A stretch of DNA of 21,672 bases from an uncultured Bacilli bacterium. GTDB lineage: Bacteria > Bacillota_I > Bacilli_A > RF39 > UBA660. Position 1 is the first letter of the stretch. The number at the start of each line of letters is the position of its first letter. The stretch covers positions 1 to 21,672 of the forward strand of contig CAKPFG010000015.1 in the NCBI GenBank assembly GCA_934153675.1, written 5' to 3'. Position numbers and translations under genes: made by a program. Shown here one piece after another: positions 7,439 through 13,909 of the stretch. Below the pieces are notes generated by a model, which made no database searches, had not been told where the DNA came from, and worked only from the letters and a program-made list of their open reading frames with translations.

Positions 7439-7987
7439 TTATTGATTATCTTCTAATATTATCTGACCATCTTTTATTGGTATATTAGGAAAACTTGCAT
7501 CAGTAAGCATTATATTTCTAACAGGTGCTGATGGGTTTGCTATTTCAATAGTTTCTGTTGATGTAGTCATAACAATTGATTTTACAGAATCATCAAATGT
7601 ATGTCCACCATCACTTGTAATCTGTTTATAATATATTTCCGTACTTCCTGATGAAGCAAATGGAACATTATTAAACACTGCATTTCCATCTTGATTAGTT
7701 ATTACCTCTACTCCAGTTATGGTGCCAGTACTATCTGTTCTTACAAATTTTGCTCCTATAATTTGAACACCCGTAGTTTTATCTCCAGTATCTGTTACAT
7801 GAAGTGTTAAAACTCCTTTTGCACTTATAGTAAAAGCATAATCATTTGTACCATCTATTATAGTAACTTGCTTTGGATTCAAAGTAGATGCATCATAACC
7901 TCCCACTACTGCAGTAGCATTATATACACCATTAACTAATTCAATGCTTCCCTTACCATTAGTTATTGGGATTGTATGTCTTGCCAT
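7439..7987 (-). CDS. beta-rich repeat protein of unknown function
   Basis: The 182-residue protein is rich in Thr, Val, Gly and Asp and looks like two or three Ig-like/prealbumin-like beta modules. One runs from residue 8 to 55 (GTNDYAFTISAKGVLTLHVT near its end). The next contains GAKFVRTDSTGTITG and NQDGNAVFNNVPF, the pattern of Cna_B/carboxypeptidase-regulatory folds. There is no signal peptide, membrane segment or sorting signal. The start overlaps the end of the 122-residue gene by 25 bases, and its GGAGGG ribosome site lies within that gene, so the two are co-translated. Absence of export signals fits a protein assembled on the spore from inside the mother cell; a structural role is inferred only. 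Confidence 0.8.
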   Translation of the reverse strand: MARHTIPITNGKGSIELVNGVYNATAVVGGYDASTLNPKQVTIIDGTNDYAFTISAKGVLTLHVTDTGDKTTGVQIIGAKFVRTDSTGTITGVEVITNQDGNAVFNNVPFASSGSTEIYYKQITSDGGHTFDDSVKSIVMTTSTETIEIANPSAPVRNIMLTDASFPNIPIKDGQIILEDNQ

Positions 7988-8331
7988 ATTATCATTTTCC
8001 CTCCTTTAATTTTAATATTTGGATTATACTTATCCATTAATCTTATTGTAATAAGATGTTTTTCTTTGTTCTGATTATTATTATTACTAATATTTATACA
8101 ATAAACTTCATTTTTTTTTGCTATTAAAGGTATTTTAAAAATCGCTAAATTATAATATACAATTAACTTATATACCTCATTAGCACATATTGGTATTTTT
8201 ATTTTTCCAAAACAATCTGTTTTTCCACTAAAAACAATCTTATTACATTTATTTATTAACTTAACTTTTAAATCACTTAAATTTATATTTACATTACTGT
8301 AAAGTTTTATATAAATATAATCATTTGTCAT
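7963..8331 (-). CDS. small beta-sandwich protein (carboxypeptidase-regulatory-like)
   Basis: The 122-residue protein has the pattern VKLINKCNKIVFSGKTDCFG followed by KIKIPI, the 'substitution then glycine turn' pattern of carboxypeptidase-regulatory/Cna_B-like beta-sandwiches (about residues 22-75). The second part repeats the motif weakly (VKLIN, then TIRLMDKYNPNIKIKGGKM). It has no signal peptide. The ribosome site is GAGGTG. It is the first gene of a pair with the 182-residue protein and shares its C-terminal motif (NPNIKIKGGKM here, NIPIKDGQIIL there), suggesting related modules. The function is unknown. Confidence 0.75.
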   Translation of the reverse strand: MTNDYIYIKLYSNVNINLSDLKVKLINKCNKIVFSGKTDCFGKIKIPICANEVYKLIVYYNLAIFKIPLIAKKNEVYCINISNNNNQNKEKHLITIRLMDKYNPNIKIKGGKMIIWQDIQSQ

Positions 8332-8350
8332 ATTTCACCTCATTACAATA

Positions 8351-8359
8351 TATTTTATG
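8351..8359 (-). promoter_or_regulatory. candidate mother-cell sigma -10 box before the 122/182-residue gene pair
   Basis: The minus strand reads CATAAAATA here (consensus CATAnnnTA), with ACA 16 bases upstream, close to the sigma-K arrangement (AC near -35). It lies 20 bases before the start codon. Confidence 0.35.
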
Positions 8360-8385
8360 AATCATTTTAATCTCTTGTAAAGGCA

Positions 8386-10251
8386 TTATTTCTCAACACT
8401 CCAAACAATTAAGGAAGAATAATCCTCATCTTCTAATAAATCTTTACTAGGTTTTAGAAATAATCCTTTATCGGTAGAAAAAGTAACATTACTAATATTT
8501 ACATTTCCACCATTATCGCTTGATTCATATATCAATTTTTTATTTGTTTTTAGTGCAATTTCTTCATTATTAAATTTTTTAAAAAATAATGAATCTATTA
8601 GCACTTTACCACTTTTTTCCATCATTGGATTTGTATAGTATATATATAATTTCCAATTAGTACTATTAATTCTACTATCAACAACAGTCACTACCGTTTT
8701 ATTTTCCTTGGGTAAAATAATTGGCTTAGTGGATAATGATTTCATACTAAAAGGAATATTTTCTGTTGATGATAATAAAGTTAACTCGCCTAGAAATGGA
8801 GTTGCTACTTTTCTTTCAGTAAAAGAGCTATTTAAACAAGATGTTATTTTAACTCTTGTGTTATCCGAAATAGTAGAATTTATAGTTGCCTCAAATAACC
8901 CATTTTCATCAGCTGATGCGAGTAGACTTTTATTATCAAATTCTATTTTAACATTTGCATATGGTATAGTATGTCCTGAAATAGTATTAGTAGAATTTAT
9001 AATTGGATGTACATTTATTTTAAGCAGTCCTATTGTTAATATTTTTCTATTTTGAAATGAAAAACTATTTATATCCGATAGTGAACTTAATTCTGTATCT
9101 GTAAAATTATGTGATTGAATAGTAGTATTATCCTTATTTAGTACACCTACTATTTCAGCCAAATTGTTTTCTTTATACCAATAAAATGCAGGTATATCGT
9201 CAAGTGTGCAAGCAGAGGTATAATCAAGAGCATATATCCACATATTAATTCTTGTAAACTTAAATATAAAATCAACAGGATTATTTGTATATACAATGTT
9301 GGCATTTTTAGTATAAATATTTACATATTTTGGATTATCTAATATAAACTTTTGATTTGTTCCTTTGAAATATATATTATAATTATCAGATGGTGTCGTC
9401 ATATATGTATTTAGTACCGAAACACTTGCACCTTCTTTAATTATAAAATCGCCAAATACATTCCACATAGGTACTCTTTGATGACTTTTTTCTATAAATG
9501 TAAAATTAGCCATTTCTTCAATCAAAACATTTCTAGCACCATGTGTTGTTGTCTTTGCAAATCCATTACCAGTTGTTAAAAGCAATTCTGCTCCATGACC
9601 TACTATTAAATCAAGCCTATTTGTCCCATTCATAAATTCGTTATTTGTAGTAATATTTACTCTACTATTTGGCATGATTTTAAATGAAGATGGTATAACA
9701 TCATTCAAGAAAAACATTGGATTAGTACTTGAACTACTTGTTAGCGTAGAAACACCATCTATTATAATTTTATTTGAATCACAAACCCTTTGAGCTGAAA
9801 CATTATTAGTAACTTTTACTTCTATAGCAGAATCAACAATTTTAGTTGTTCCATAATAATTTTGTGAAAGTTCTATCCCAATAAAATTTATATTATTGTA
9901 CTCAACAACTACATTAGAATAATTAGGATGAGATGGAACATAAACAACTCCATAACCATGTGAAGATACTATATTCATATTTTTTAATATGATTCTTTTA
10001 TTAGTTGTACTTGCTTTTATAACTGTTTCTTCTAAACTTAAATTATTTGTATAGGTATATTTTGTATTATTATAAGTTCCATCAATTGTTAATTTAGCTT
10101 TATTGCTATTTATAACAAAACCACTTGTAGCAGTAATATTATTGCCTAAATAAATATAGTTGTAATTATTGTCTTCACTTACTGCTTGTTTTAATTCTTC
10201 ACTAGTTGTAACAACAACGGTATTATTATCTATTGTTTGAATAATTATCAC
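8386..10251 (-). CDS. beta-helix adhesin-like protein with C-terminal WxL-like domain
   Basis: The protein has 621 residues. The N-terminal 330 or so residues begin with VTTSEELKQAVSEDNNYNYI and LGNNIT, typical of pectate-lyase-like adhesive domains, and continue as short beta-strand repeats. An Ig-like segment follows (about 420-485; SGHTIPYANVKIEFDN). The last 130 residues resemble a WxL domain: VVDSRINSTNWKLYI carries the first W-x-L, and SSLIVWSVEK at the end matches the second motif. WxL domains normally bind peptidoglycan, but this protein lacks a signal peptide, which is unusual. The only usable start is GTG at 10249-10251, with AAAGGAAG almost touching it, so initiation is uncertain. 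It is the largest cargo gene of the element. Confidence 0.85.
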   Translation of the reverse strand: MIIIQTIDNNTVVVTTSEELKQAVSEDNNYNYIYLGNNITATSGFVINSNKAKLTIDGTYNNTKYTYTNNLSLEETVIKASTTNKRIILKNMNIVSSHGYGVVYVPSHPNYSNVVVEYNNINFIGIELSQNYYGTTKIVDSAIEVKVTNNVSAQRVCDSNKIIIDGVSTLTSSSSTNPMFFLNDVIPSSFKIMPNSRVNITTNNEFMNGTNRLDLIVGHGAELLLTTGNGFAKTTTHGARNVLIEEMANFTFIEKSHQRVPMWNVFGDFIIKEGASVSVLNTYMTTPSDNYNIYFKGTNQKFILDNPKYVNIYTKNANIVYTNNPVDFIFKFTRINMWIYALDYTSACTLDDIPAFYWYKENNLAEIVGVLNKDNTTIQSHNFTDTELSSLSDINSFSFQNRKILTIGLLKINVHPIINSTNTISGHTIPYANVKIEFDNKSLLASADENGLFEATINSTISDNTRVKITSCLNSSFTERKVATPFLGELTLLSSTENIPFSMKSLSTKPIILPKENKTVVTVVDSRINSTNWKLYIYYTNPMMEKSGKVLIDSLFFKKFNNEEIALKTNKKLIYESSDNGGNVNISNVTFSTDKGLFLKPSKDLLEDEDYSSLIVWSVEK

Positions 10252-10263
10252 CTTCCTTTATAA

Positions 10264-10272
10264 TAATTTATG
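10264..10272 (-). promoter_or_regulatory. candidate mother-cell -10 box before the WxL-like gene
   Basis: CATAAATTA on the minus strand fits CATAnnnTA but lies only 13 bases from the GTG start and lacks a convincing -35 box. It is listed because similar boxes precede the neighbouring genes. Confidence 0.2.
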
Positions 10273-10295
10273 TTAATAATTAAAAGTTAAATAAT

Positions 10296-10322
10296 TAAAA
10301 AGAATAGAGATTCCCTATTCTT
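10296..10322 (-). terminator. terminator at the end of the collagen-like gene
   Basis: The stem AGAATAG/CTATTCT (10301-10307 with 10315-10321) overlaps the stop codon and is followed on the minus strand by TTTTTAATT. The WxL-like gene downstream therefore probably has its own promoter. Confidence 0.7.
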
Positions 10323-11445
10323 AATGAATTTTAGTAACACTTAGCATTGCATTAGTACTTCCATTAAATTTCATATTAACTGCTTTAGATGATTTAACAT
10401 TTAATGTTATAATATCATTTGATTGTAATGACACTATAGTTGTTCCACTAATATTATTAATCATTTGCGCACTAAACTCATTTGTTGCACTTGTTGCCGG
10501 TTGTAATATATCGTTTGCTCTAACAGACATAGTTATAGAACACTCTTCATTTGTTGCTCCACATAATAAATATGATACTAGATATACTCCATTTTCTTTT
10601 ATCTTAATCGAATTACCATCTGGATATTCAGTAAGAAAGGCAATTCCTTTTTCAGGAAGTGGAATTATTGTATCTACACCTTGTAGTAAATTAAGTTGTG
10701 TATCAATCATTGAATATCTAATTCCATAAGAGGATACAAATTCTGTTCCAGGAGGGCCAGCAGGGCCCTGTGGTCCTCTTTCTCCAGTATCACCTTTAGC
10801 ACCTTTTGGAATTGAAAATGCTAAATGATGCACCCAATTTTCAAAAGTATCCATTACAGTAGCTGGTTCACCTGGCTCTAAAGTTTCTGTTTCATCTATG
10901 GTAATATGTTCTGTCCTACCTATTTCTCCTGGTAATCCTCTTGGTCCTTGATCTCCTTTTTCTCCTTTTGGTATTTTAAAATCTAAAACTACATCAACAG
11001 GTGTTCCAACATTCACAACATTGGCTTCTTCATTTGGCTCTATTGTTTCGATATTTCCAATCTGAATTGTAGCTGGTCCTTGGTCTCCTTTTTCTCCTTT
11101 AATTCCTTGCAGACCCATATCACCTTTTTCACCCTTTGGACCCGGTATTCCTTGTGGACCTATTTTTCCATCTATTCCTTGCTTTCCTCTCGGTATTTTA
11201 AAATTCAAAATAACATCTTCATTAGTTCCAACATTTTCTACTTTAGCATCTTCAAAAGGTTCTAATGTTTCTGTAATTCCAACATCAATACTAGATGGTC
11301 CTGGTACCCCTCTTTCTCCTTGTAAGCCAGTATCACCCTTTTCGCCTTTTGGCCCCGTAGGGCCTTGTATATAGCAAAACTTATATTTTTTTCTTTCTTC
11401 CTCAATTCTTTTTCTTATTCGCTCATAATCATTACAATTATTCAT
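10321..11445 (-). CDS. collagen-like protein with BclA-type C-terminal domain
   Basis: The 374-residue protein has Gly-X-Y runs at about residues 28-50, 87-124, 161-176 and 215-233. They are interrupted by three copies of a 34-residue module (near 53-86, 127-160 and 181-214) with the pattern ETLEPxExAxV, then a short stretch and LxFxIPKG. The last 138 residues are a beta-rich domain like the TNF/C1q-like end of BclA exosporium proteins. The N-terminus is a charged helix (ERIRKRIEEERKKYKFCY) without a signal peptide, as in mother-cell-made spore surface proteins. Collagen-like phage tail fibres share this layout and remain an alternative. The ribosome site GGAGG is strong; a CATAnnnTA box lies 58 bases upstream. 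Confidence 0.9.
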   Translation of the reverse strand: MNNCNDYERIRKRIEEERKKYKFCYIQGPTGPKGEKGDTGLQGERGVPGPSSIDVGITETLEPFEDAKVENVGTNEDVILNFKIPRGKQGIDGKIGPQGIPGPKGEKGDMGLQGIKGEKGDQGPATIQIGNIETIEPNEEANVVNVGTPVDVVLDFKIPKGEKGDQGPRGLPGEIGRTEHITIDETETLEPGEPATVMDTFENWVHHLAFSIPKGAKGDTGERGPQGPAGPPGTEFVSSYGIRYSMIDTQLNLLQGVDTIIPLPEKGIAFLTEYPDGNSIKIKENGVYLVSYLLCGATNEECSITMSVRANDILQPATSATNEFSAQMINNISGTTIVSLQSNDIITLNVKSSKAVNMKFNGSTNAMLSVTKIH

Positions 11446-11502
11446 TATACATCCTCCTTTTATTTTTTTAGAATTAAATTTATTATTTAAATTCTACTAT
11501 TT

Positions 11503-11511
11503 TAATTTATG
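11503..11511 (-). promoter_or_regulatory. candidate mother-cell -10 box before the collagen-like gene
   Basis: CATAAATTA on the minus strand matches CATAnnnTA, at a normal distance (about 58 bases) from the start codon. No clear -35 box is seen, which is tolerable for sigma-E/K but weakens the call. Confidence 0.3.
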
Positions 11512-11562
11512 AAAATATTTTTAAAATGCATAATAAATATGTAATGTTTAAAAAAATATTTC

Positions 11563-11595
11563 AAAAAAATAAGACAAGTTCATCTACTTGTCTTA
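11563..11595 (-). terminator. terminator hairpin, copy 2 of a repeated hairpin
   Basis: The stem TAAGACAAGT/ACTTGTCTTA (11570-11595) with loop TCATCT is followed on the minus strand by TTTTTTT. It is nearly identical to 7355-7378. It abuts the end of the decayed parB remnant and insulates the cargo from upstream transcription. Confidence 0.75.
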
Positions 11596-11816
11596 CTAAC
11601 GGTAGTGCTAATACACCGTTTTCACTAATACTTTTTATCATTTGTTTCATATTTTCATTATCAATTACTTTAAATGGAAATTTAGAAATCTATGTCGTCT
11701 AAACTTATATTTACTACCTTTTCTTTTAATTTATCATCTTTCTGTTCTTATGTTGAGATAATATCATCAGCTAGTAAAATCTTGTTTAGAAGCATTTTTA
11801 TTTCCTTCTTTACCAT
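11596..11816 (-). pseudogene. parB-like partition protein, decayed N-terminal fragment
   Basis: On the minus strand, an ATG (11814-11816) with a perfect AAAGGAGG site opens LLNKILLADDIIST, then a stop. The same frame continues EQKDDKLKEKVVNISLDDID, and after a frame change PFKVIDNENMKQMIKSISEN, then GVLALPLVR. This is the start of a ParB/Spo0J N-terminal (ParBc) domain. It carries at least one stop and one frameshift and ends at the hairpin at 11570-11595; the DNA-binding and dimerisation parts are missing. ParB binds parS and loads onto plasmids, phages or chromosomes for partition. This copy cannot make a functional protein and is a trace of an earlier, larger element. Confidence 0.75.
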
Positions 11817-11954
11817 CAACACTACCTCCTTTGCAAATAAAATATATGAATCTGCTACCTTACTATTTTTATCATAAGTGAAAATACTTTCTCTATGTGA
11901 TGTTGACTTTACTACATTTACTACCATAATTATTTGAATATTATATATTTTCAC
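11817..11954 (-). pseudogene. parA-like partition ATPase, C-terminal remnant
   Basis: The minus-strand frame reads VKSTSHRESIFTYDKNSKV, then ADSYILFAKEV, the typical last 30 residues of a plasmid/phage ParA (usually 'GKSIFxYDKNSKVAxAY'). Everything upstream, including the Walker A and B motifs, is gone, and the frame now runs on into the parB start. The open frame of 68 codons from 11954 is therefore a fusion of debris rather than a gene. The order parA-parB on the same strand is that of intact partition operons. Confidence 0.7.
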
Positions 11955-11989
11955 TATCTTTCTTAATATTTTAATTTGACAAAATCAAA

Positions 11990-12025
11990 TAAAAAAGAGC
12001 ATATTTTCTCAAAATATTTAGCTCT
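11990..12025 (-). terminator. terminator just inside the element, downstream of the amidase 5' fragment
   Basis: The stem AGAGC/GCTCT (11996-12000 with 12021-12025), extended by ATATTTT/AAAATAT, is followed on the minus strand by TTTTTTATTTG. It would stop transcription entering the element from the amidase promoter. Confidence 0.75.
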
Positions 12026-12077
12026 AATATTTTAAAAATGCCTGTATTATATAACTTCAACGATTATTCTTGTATGT

Positions 12078-12099
12078 ACCAGTTTTATAATTATCGTCC
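12078..12099. other. attachment site, far end of the 7.2-kb element
   Basis: The arm ACCAGTTTTA (12078-12087) is the exact inverse of TAAAACTGGT at 4869-4878. The core TCC (12097-12099) is shared with the other end and is followed by amidase sequence. Between arm and core there are 9 bases here and 16 at the other end, so the repeat is not perfectly centred on the core. Confidence 0.75.
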
Positions 12100-12138
12100 A
12101 TGTCCAGCATCAATTACAATTTTTACATTATTATTCAT
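12091..12138 (-). pseudogene. N-acetylmuramoyl-L-alanine amidase, 5' fragment
   Basis: From ATG 12136-12138 the minus strand encodes MNNNVKIVIDAGHG, the first beta-strand and zinc-ligand His of an Amidase_3 domain, then CGA and a stop contributed by the element. The GAGGAG ribosome site is good and a candidate promoter lies upstream, so the gene's expression signals are intact. The frame resumes at 4849. The lack of a signal peptide is like amidases that lyse the mother cell (CwlC type) or phage amidases, and unlike exported autolysins. Confidence 0.85.
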
Positions 12139-12155
12139 AACATCTCTCCTCAAAT

Positions 12156-12183
12156 TATTTTATGATAAATACCTAAAAATGTT
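12156..12183 (-). promoter_or_regulatory. candidate mother-cell (sigma-K/E-type) promoter of the split amidase
   Basis: On the minus strand, CATAAAATA (12156-12164) fits the CATAnnnTA -10 box, with AACA (12180-12183) 15 bases upstream as a possible sigma-K -35 (AC). The box lies 18 bases from the start codon. No TATAAT with a TTGACA-like partner is seen here. Confidence 0.4.
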
Positions 12184-12313
12184 ATGAATATTTATAATAT
12201 TTTAAAAAATAAATTTCTTTATTAAATTTTTAACTGATTAATAAATTTATTATCTTTACCAAGTAAATAACAATTATATTATTAATTTAAGTATCTTAGT
12301 TATTTAATCTCTA

Positions 12314-13240
12314 TTATTTTTCTATATTAACTATATCTCGCCAATTATCTGGAAACCCTATCTTATTCAATAATTTATTAGTTGGTACAATATTAGTCTT
12401 ACCATCTAAAATATCAAATTCATAACTAATTTCATTCATCAGTTCTTTAAATTCATCTTTTGATAACATTTGTTTGAATATAATAATAACTGCAAATAAA
12501 TCATCCTTACCATAAATATATTCATCGTCATTTTTTTCAATATTCAATAATTTATGATATTTAGTATCAGGAATAATTCTTTGAGTTTTATGATCATATA
12601 ATATATCTTCATGAGCACATAAATTTCGATAGTTAGCTAAAATATGTAAATAATTAGAAAATGTTACCGAATCTAAATTATAAACTTTGGCTATACTTCT
12701 TTGATCTCTTAATTTCAATATATCGTAGTATTCTGAAACCAATCCAAACGAAATTACTTTTACAAGAATCCACATTGGAACATACCCATAATTAGTAATA
12801 TAATGATAAGTCGCTGTATGTTTTTGACCATTTATTTTTATTTGCCTGCTTATTTTATTTAAAACATCTCTAACTTGTCTTATTTGCATAGCATCATTAG
12901 TATAATTTTTGGGAAGTAAATATTCCTTATCATTAACACCATAATATTGTGATAATTCATAACTTATAATAGATTTAACGTTATTTTCAATAACTAAAAG
13001 ATTTTTAAAAAAAATATTTCTTAATTTTCTATCAAACAAAAACATACCATATAACTCTTCAAATGTAGTACCATTTATAAATTTATCTTTCGATGTTTCA
13101 AAAAAATGCCTATAACCACTTATAAAAAAATAATTCTCTCTAAGTAATATTTTTTTTGCTTTTTCTACATTATAAACAAGAAGGCCTCTATCTTTTAATA
13201 TTTGAACTTGTTCATCAAGTGTCCTAAATACCTTTTTCAT
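12314..13240 (-). CDS. Abi_2 (AbiD/AbiF-type) abortive-infection protein
   Basis: This 308-residue protein has the Abi_2 signature: an N-terminal TLDEQVQILKDRGL and ILLRENYFFISGYRHFF, then FDRKLRNIFFKNLLVIEN (69-86), and NYRNLCAHE near 203-211. RNLCAH (205-210) is the Rx4-6H motif of HEPN RNases, so the likely activity is RNA cleavage after phage infection. The start was moved from an upstream TTG to ATG 13240, which has a GGTGAT site. A TATACT -10 box lies at 13256-13261. It stands alone, between the amidase 5' fragment and a lipoprotein gene, with a terminator of the latter just upstream. Anti-phage function is family knowledge, not shown here. Confidence 0.88.
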   Translation of the reverse strand: MKKVFRTLDEQVQILKDRGLLVYNVEKAKKILLRENYFFISGYRHFFETSKDKFINGTTFEELYGMFLFDRKLRNIFFKNLLVIENNVKSIISYELSQYYGVNDKEYLLPKNYTNDAMQIRQVRDVLNKISRQIKINGQKHTATYHYITNYGYVPMWILVKVISFGLVSEYYDILKLRDQRSIAKVYNLDSVTFSNYLHILANYRNLCAHEDILYDHKTQRIIPDTKYHKLLNIEKNDDEYIYGKDDLFAVIIIFKQMLSKDEFKELMNEISYEFDILDGKTNIVPTNKLLNKIGFPDNWRDIVNIEK

Positions 13241-13274
13241 AATATCACCATACATAGTATAACACAATTAAACA

Positions 13275-13297
13275 ATAAAAAAAAGAACAATAGTTCT
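13275..13297 (-). terminator. terminator after the lipoprotein gene
   Basis: The stem AGAAC/GTTCT (13284-13288 with 13293-13297) is followed on the minus strand by TTTTTTTTATTG, 12 bases past the stop codon. Confidence 0.75.
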
Positions 13298-13308
13298 ATT
13301 AATATAAT

Positions 13309-13863
13309 CTAATATTCATATAATCCTAATATTTTATCTTCATCATTTTCATCAAGATCATCTACTTCCCATTTACCCTTACTATTTTTTGTTAAATTAA
13401 AATAGATAGTATATTTTACCTTATCTTTAGTGTTAGACATTTGTTCTAACTTATAATCCATAAACTTATTACTATCATAATTACCATTCAAATCAAGAAA
13501 TTCATTTTTATGTTCAGCTAAATAAGAATCACTAGCTTTATTTGTTTTATAAAAATCAGTTACATCAATCTCAACCTCTACAGTTGCCTGCGTACCATTT
13601 ACAGTTTCTTCTTTTATCTTATAAATTAAATTTTTAAAATTATTTTTCATTATCTTACGATATTTATCTTTTTGTTGATCAGTTAAATCTGGTTGTTTTA
13701 ATACAACTATATCTAAATCATTTATAACATCATCTGATAATTTTTGATAATTATTTAAATATGCCTCAACTTTTTTTGTAGGTGTATTATCTATATCTGA
13801 TAATCTTAAAGAACAACCCGTTAATATGGTAAAAAACGCGATTATTGCAATTATTTTTTTCAT
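13309..13863 (-). CDS. lipoprotein of unknown function
   Basis: The 184-residue protein starts with a short basic segment and a hydrophobic stretch ending in the lipobox LTGC, with Cys17 as the lipidated residue, so the mature protein is tethered to the outside of the membrane. The mature part has a helical region (about 28-95) followed by a beta-rich part (TQATVEVEIDVTDF; DKVKYTIYFNLTKNSKGKWEV), the layout of DUF4878/DUF5105-like small lipoproteins. The ribosome site AAAGGAGGG is strong, and a TATAAT box lies at 13903-13908 between it and the ATPase gene. The function is unknown. Confidence 0.85.
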   Translation of the reverse strand: MKKIIAIIAFFTILTGCSLRLSDIDNTPTKKVEAYLNNYQKLSDDVINDLDIVVLKQPDLTDQQKDKYRKIMKNNFKNLIYKIKEETVNGTQATVEVEIDVTDFYKTNKASDSYLAEHKNEFLDLNGNYDSNKFMDYKLEQMSNTKDKVKYTIYFNLTKNSKGKWEVDDLDENDEDKILGLYEY

Positions 13864-13909
13864 TTAATCCCTCCTTTTATTAATTTGGAATTAAATTTCA
13901 TAATTATAC

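Larger units (their letters stand above)
4850..12099. mobile_element. serine-recombinase element of about 7.25 kb interrupting an amidase gene
   Basis: The boundaries are the two GGA cores (4850-4852 and 12097-12099). Removing one core plus everything between joins 14 codons (MNNNVKIVIDAGHG) to GDDPGAVGNG in frame, recreating the invariant HGG of Amidase_3. The element ends carry matching 10-bp inverted arms. The contents are a large serine recombinase at one edge, a 39-residue ORF, four surface- or spore-type proteins, and remnants of parA and parB. There are no replication, conjugation or phage structural genes. The architecture is that of skin-like intervening elements, but excision itself is not shown. 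Confidence 0.8.

Noticed and set aside
8708..9055. Plus-strand frame of 115 codons inside the WxL-like gene
   Set aside because: It is antisense to a clear coding region with no ribosome site and a membrane-like composition caused by the reverse complement.
11748..11954. Open frame of 68 codons as a novel gene
   Set aside because: Its sequence is the C-terminus of ParA read through into the start of ParB, so it is decayed partition-gene debris.
12184..12313. Structured RNA partner for the Abi gene (toxin-antitoxin type III)
   Set aside because: The leader and the downstream gap are AT-rich and show no tandem repeats or stable stems beyond ordinary terminators.
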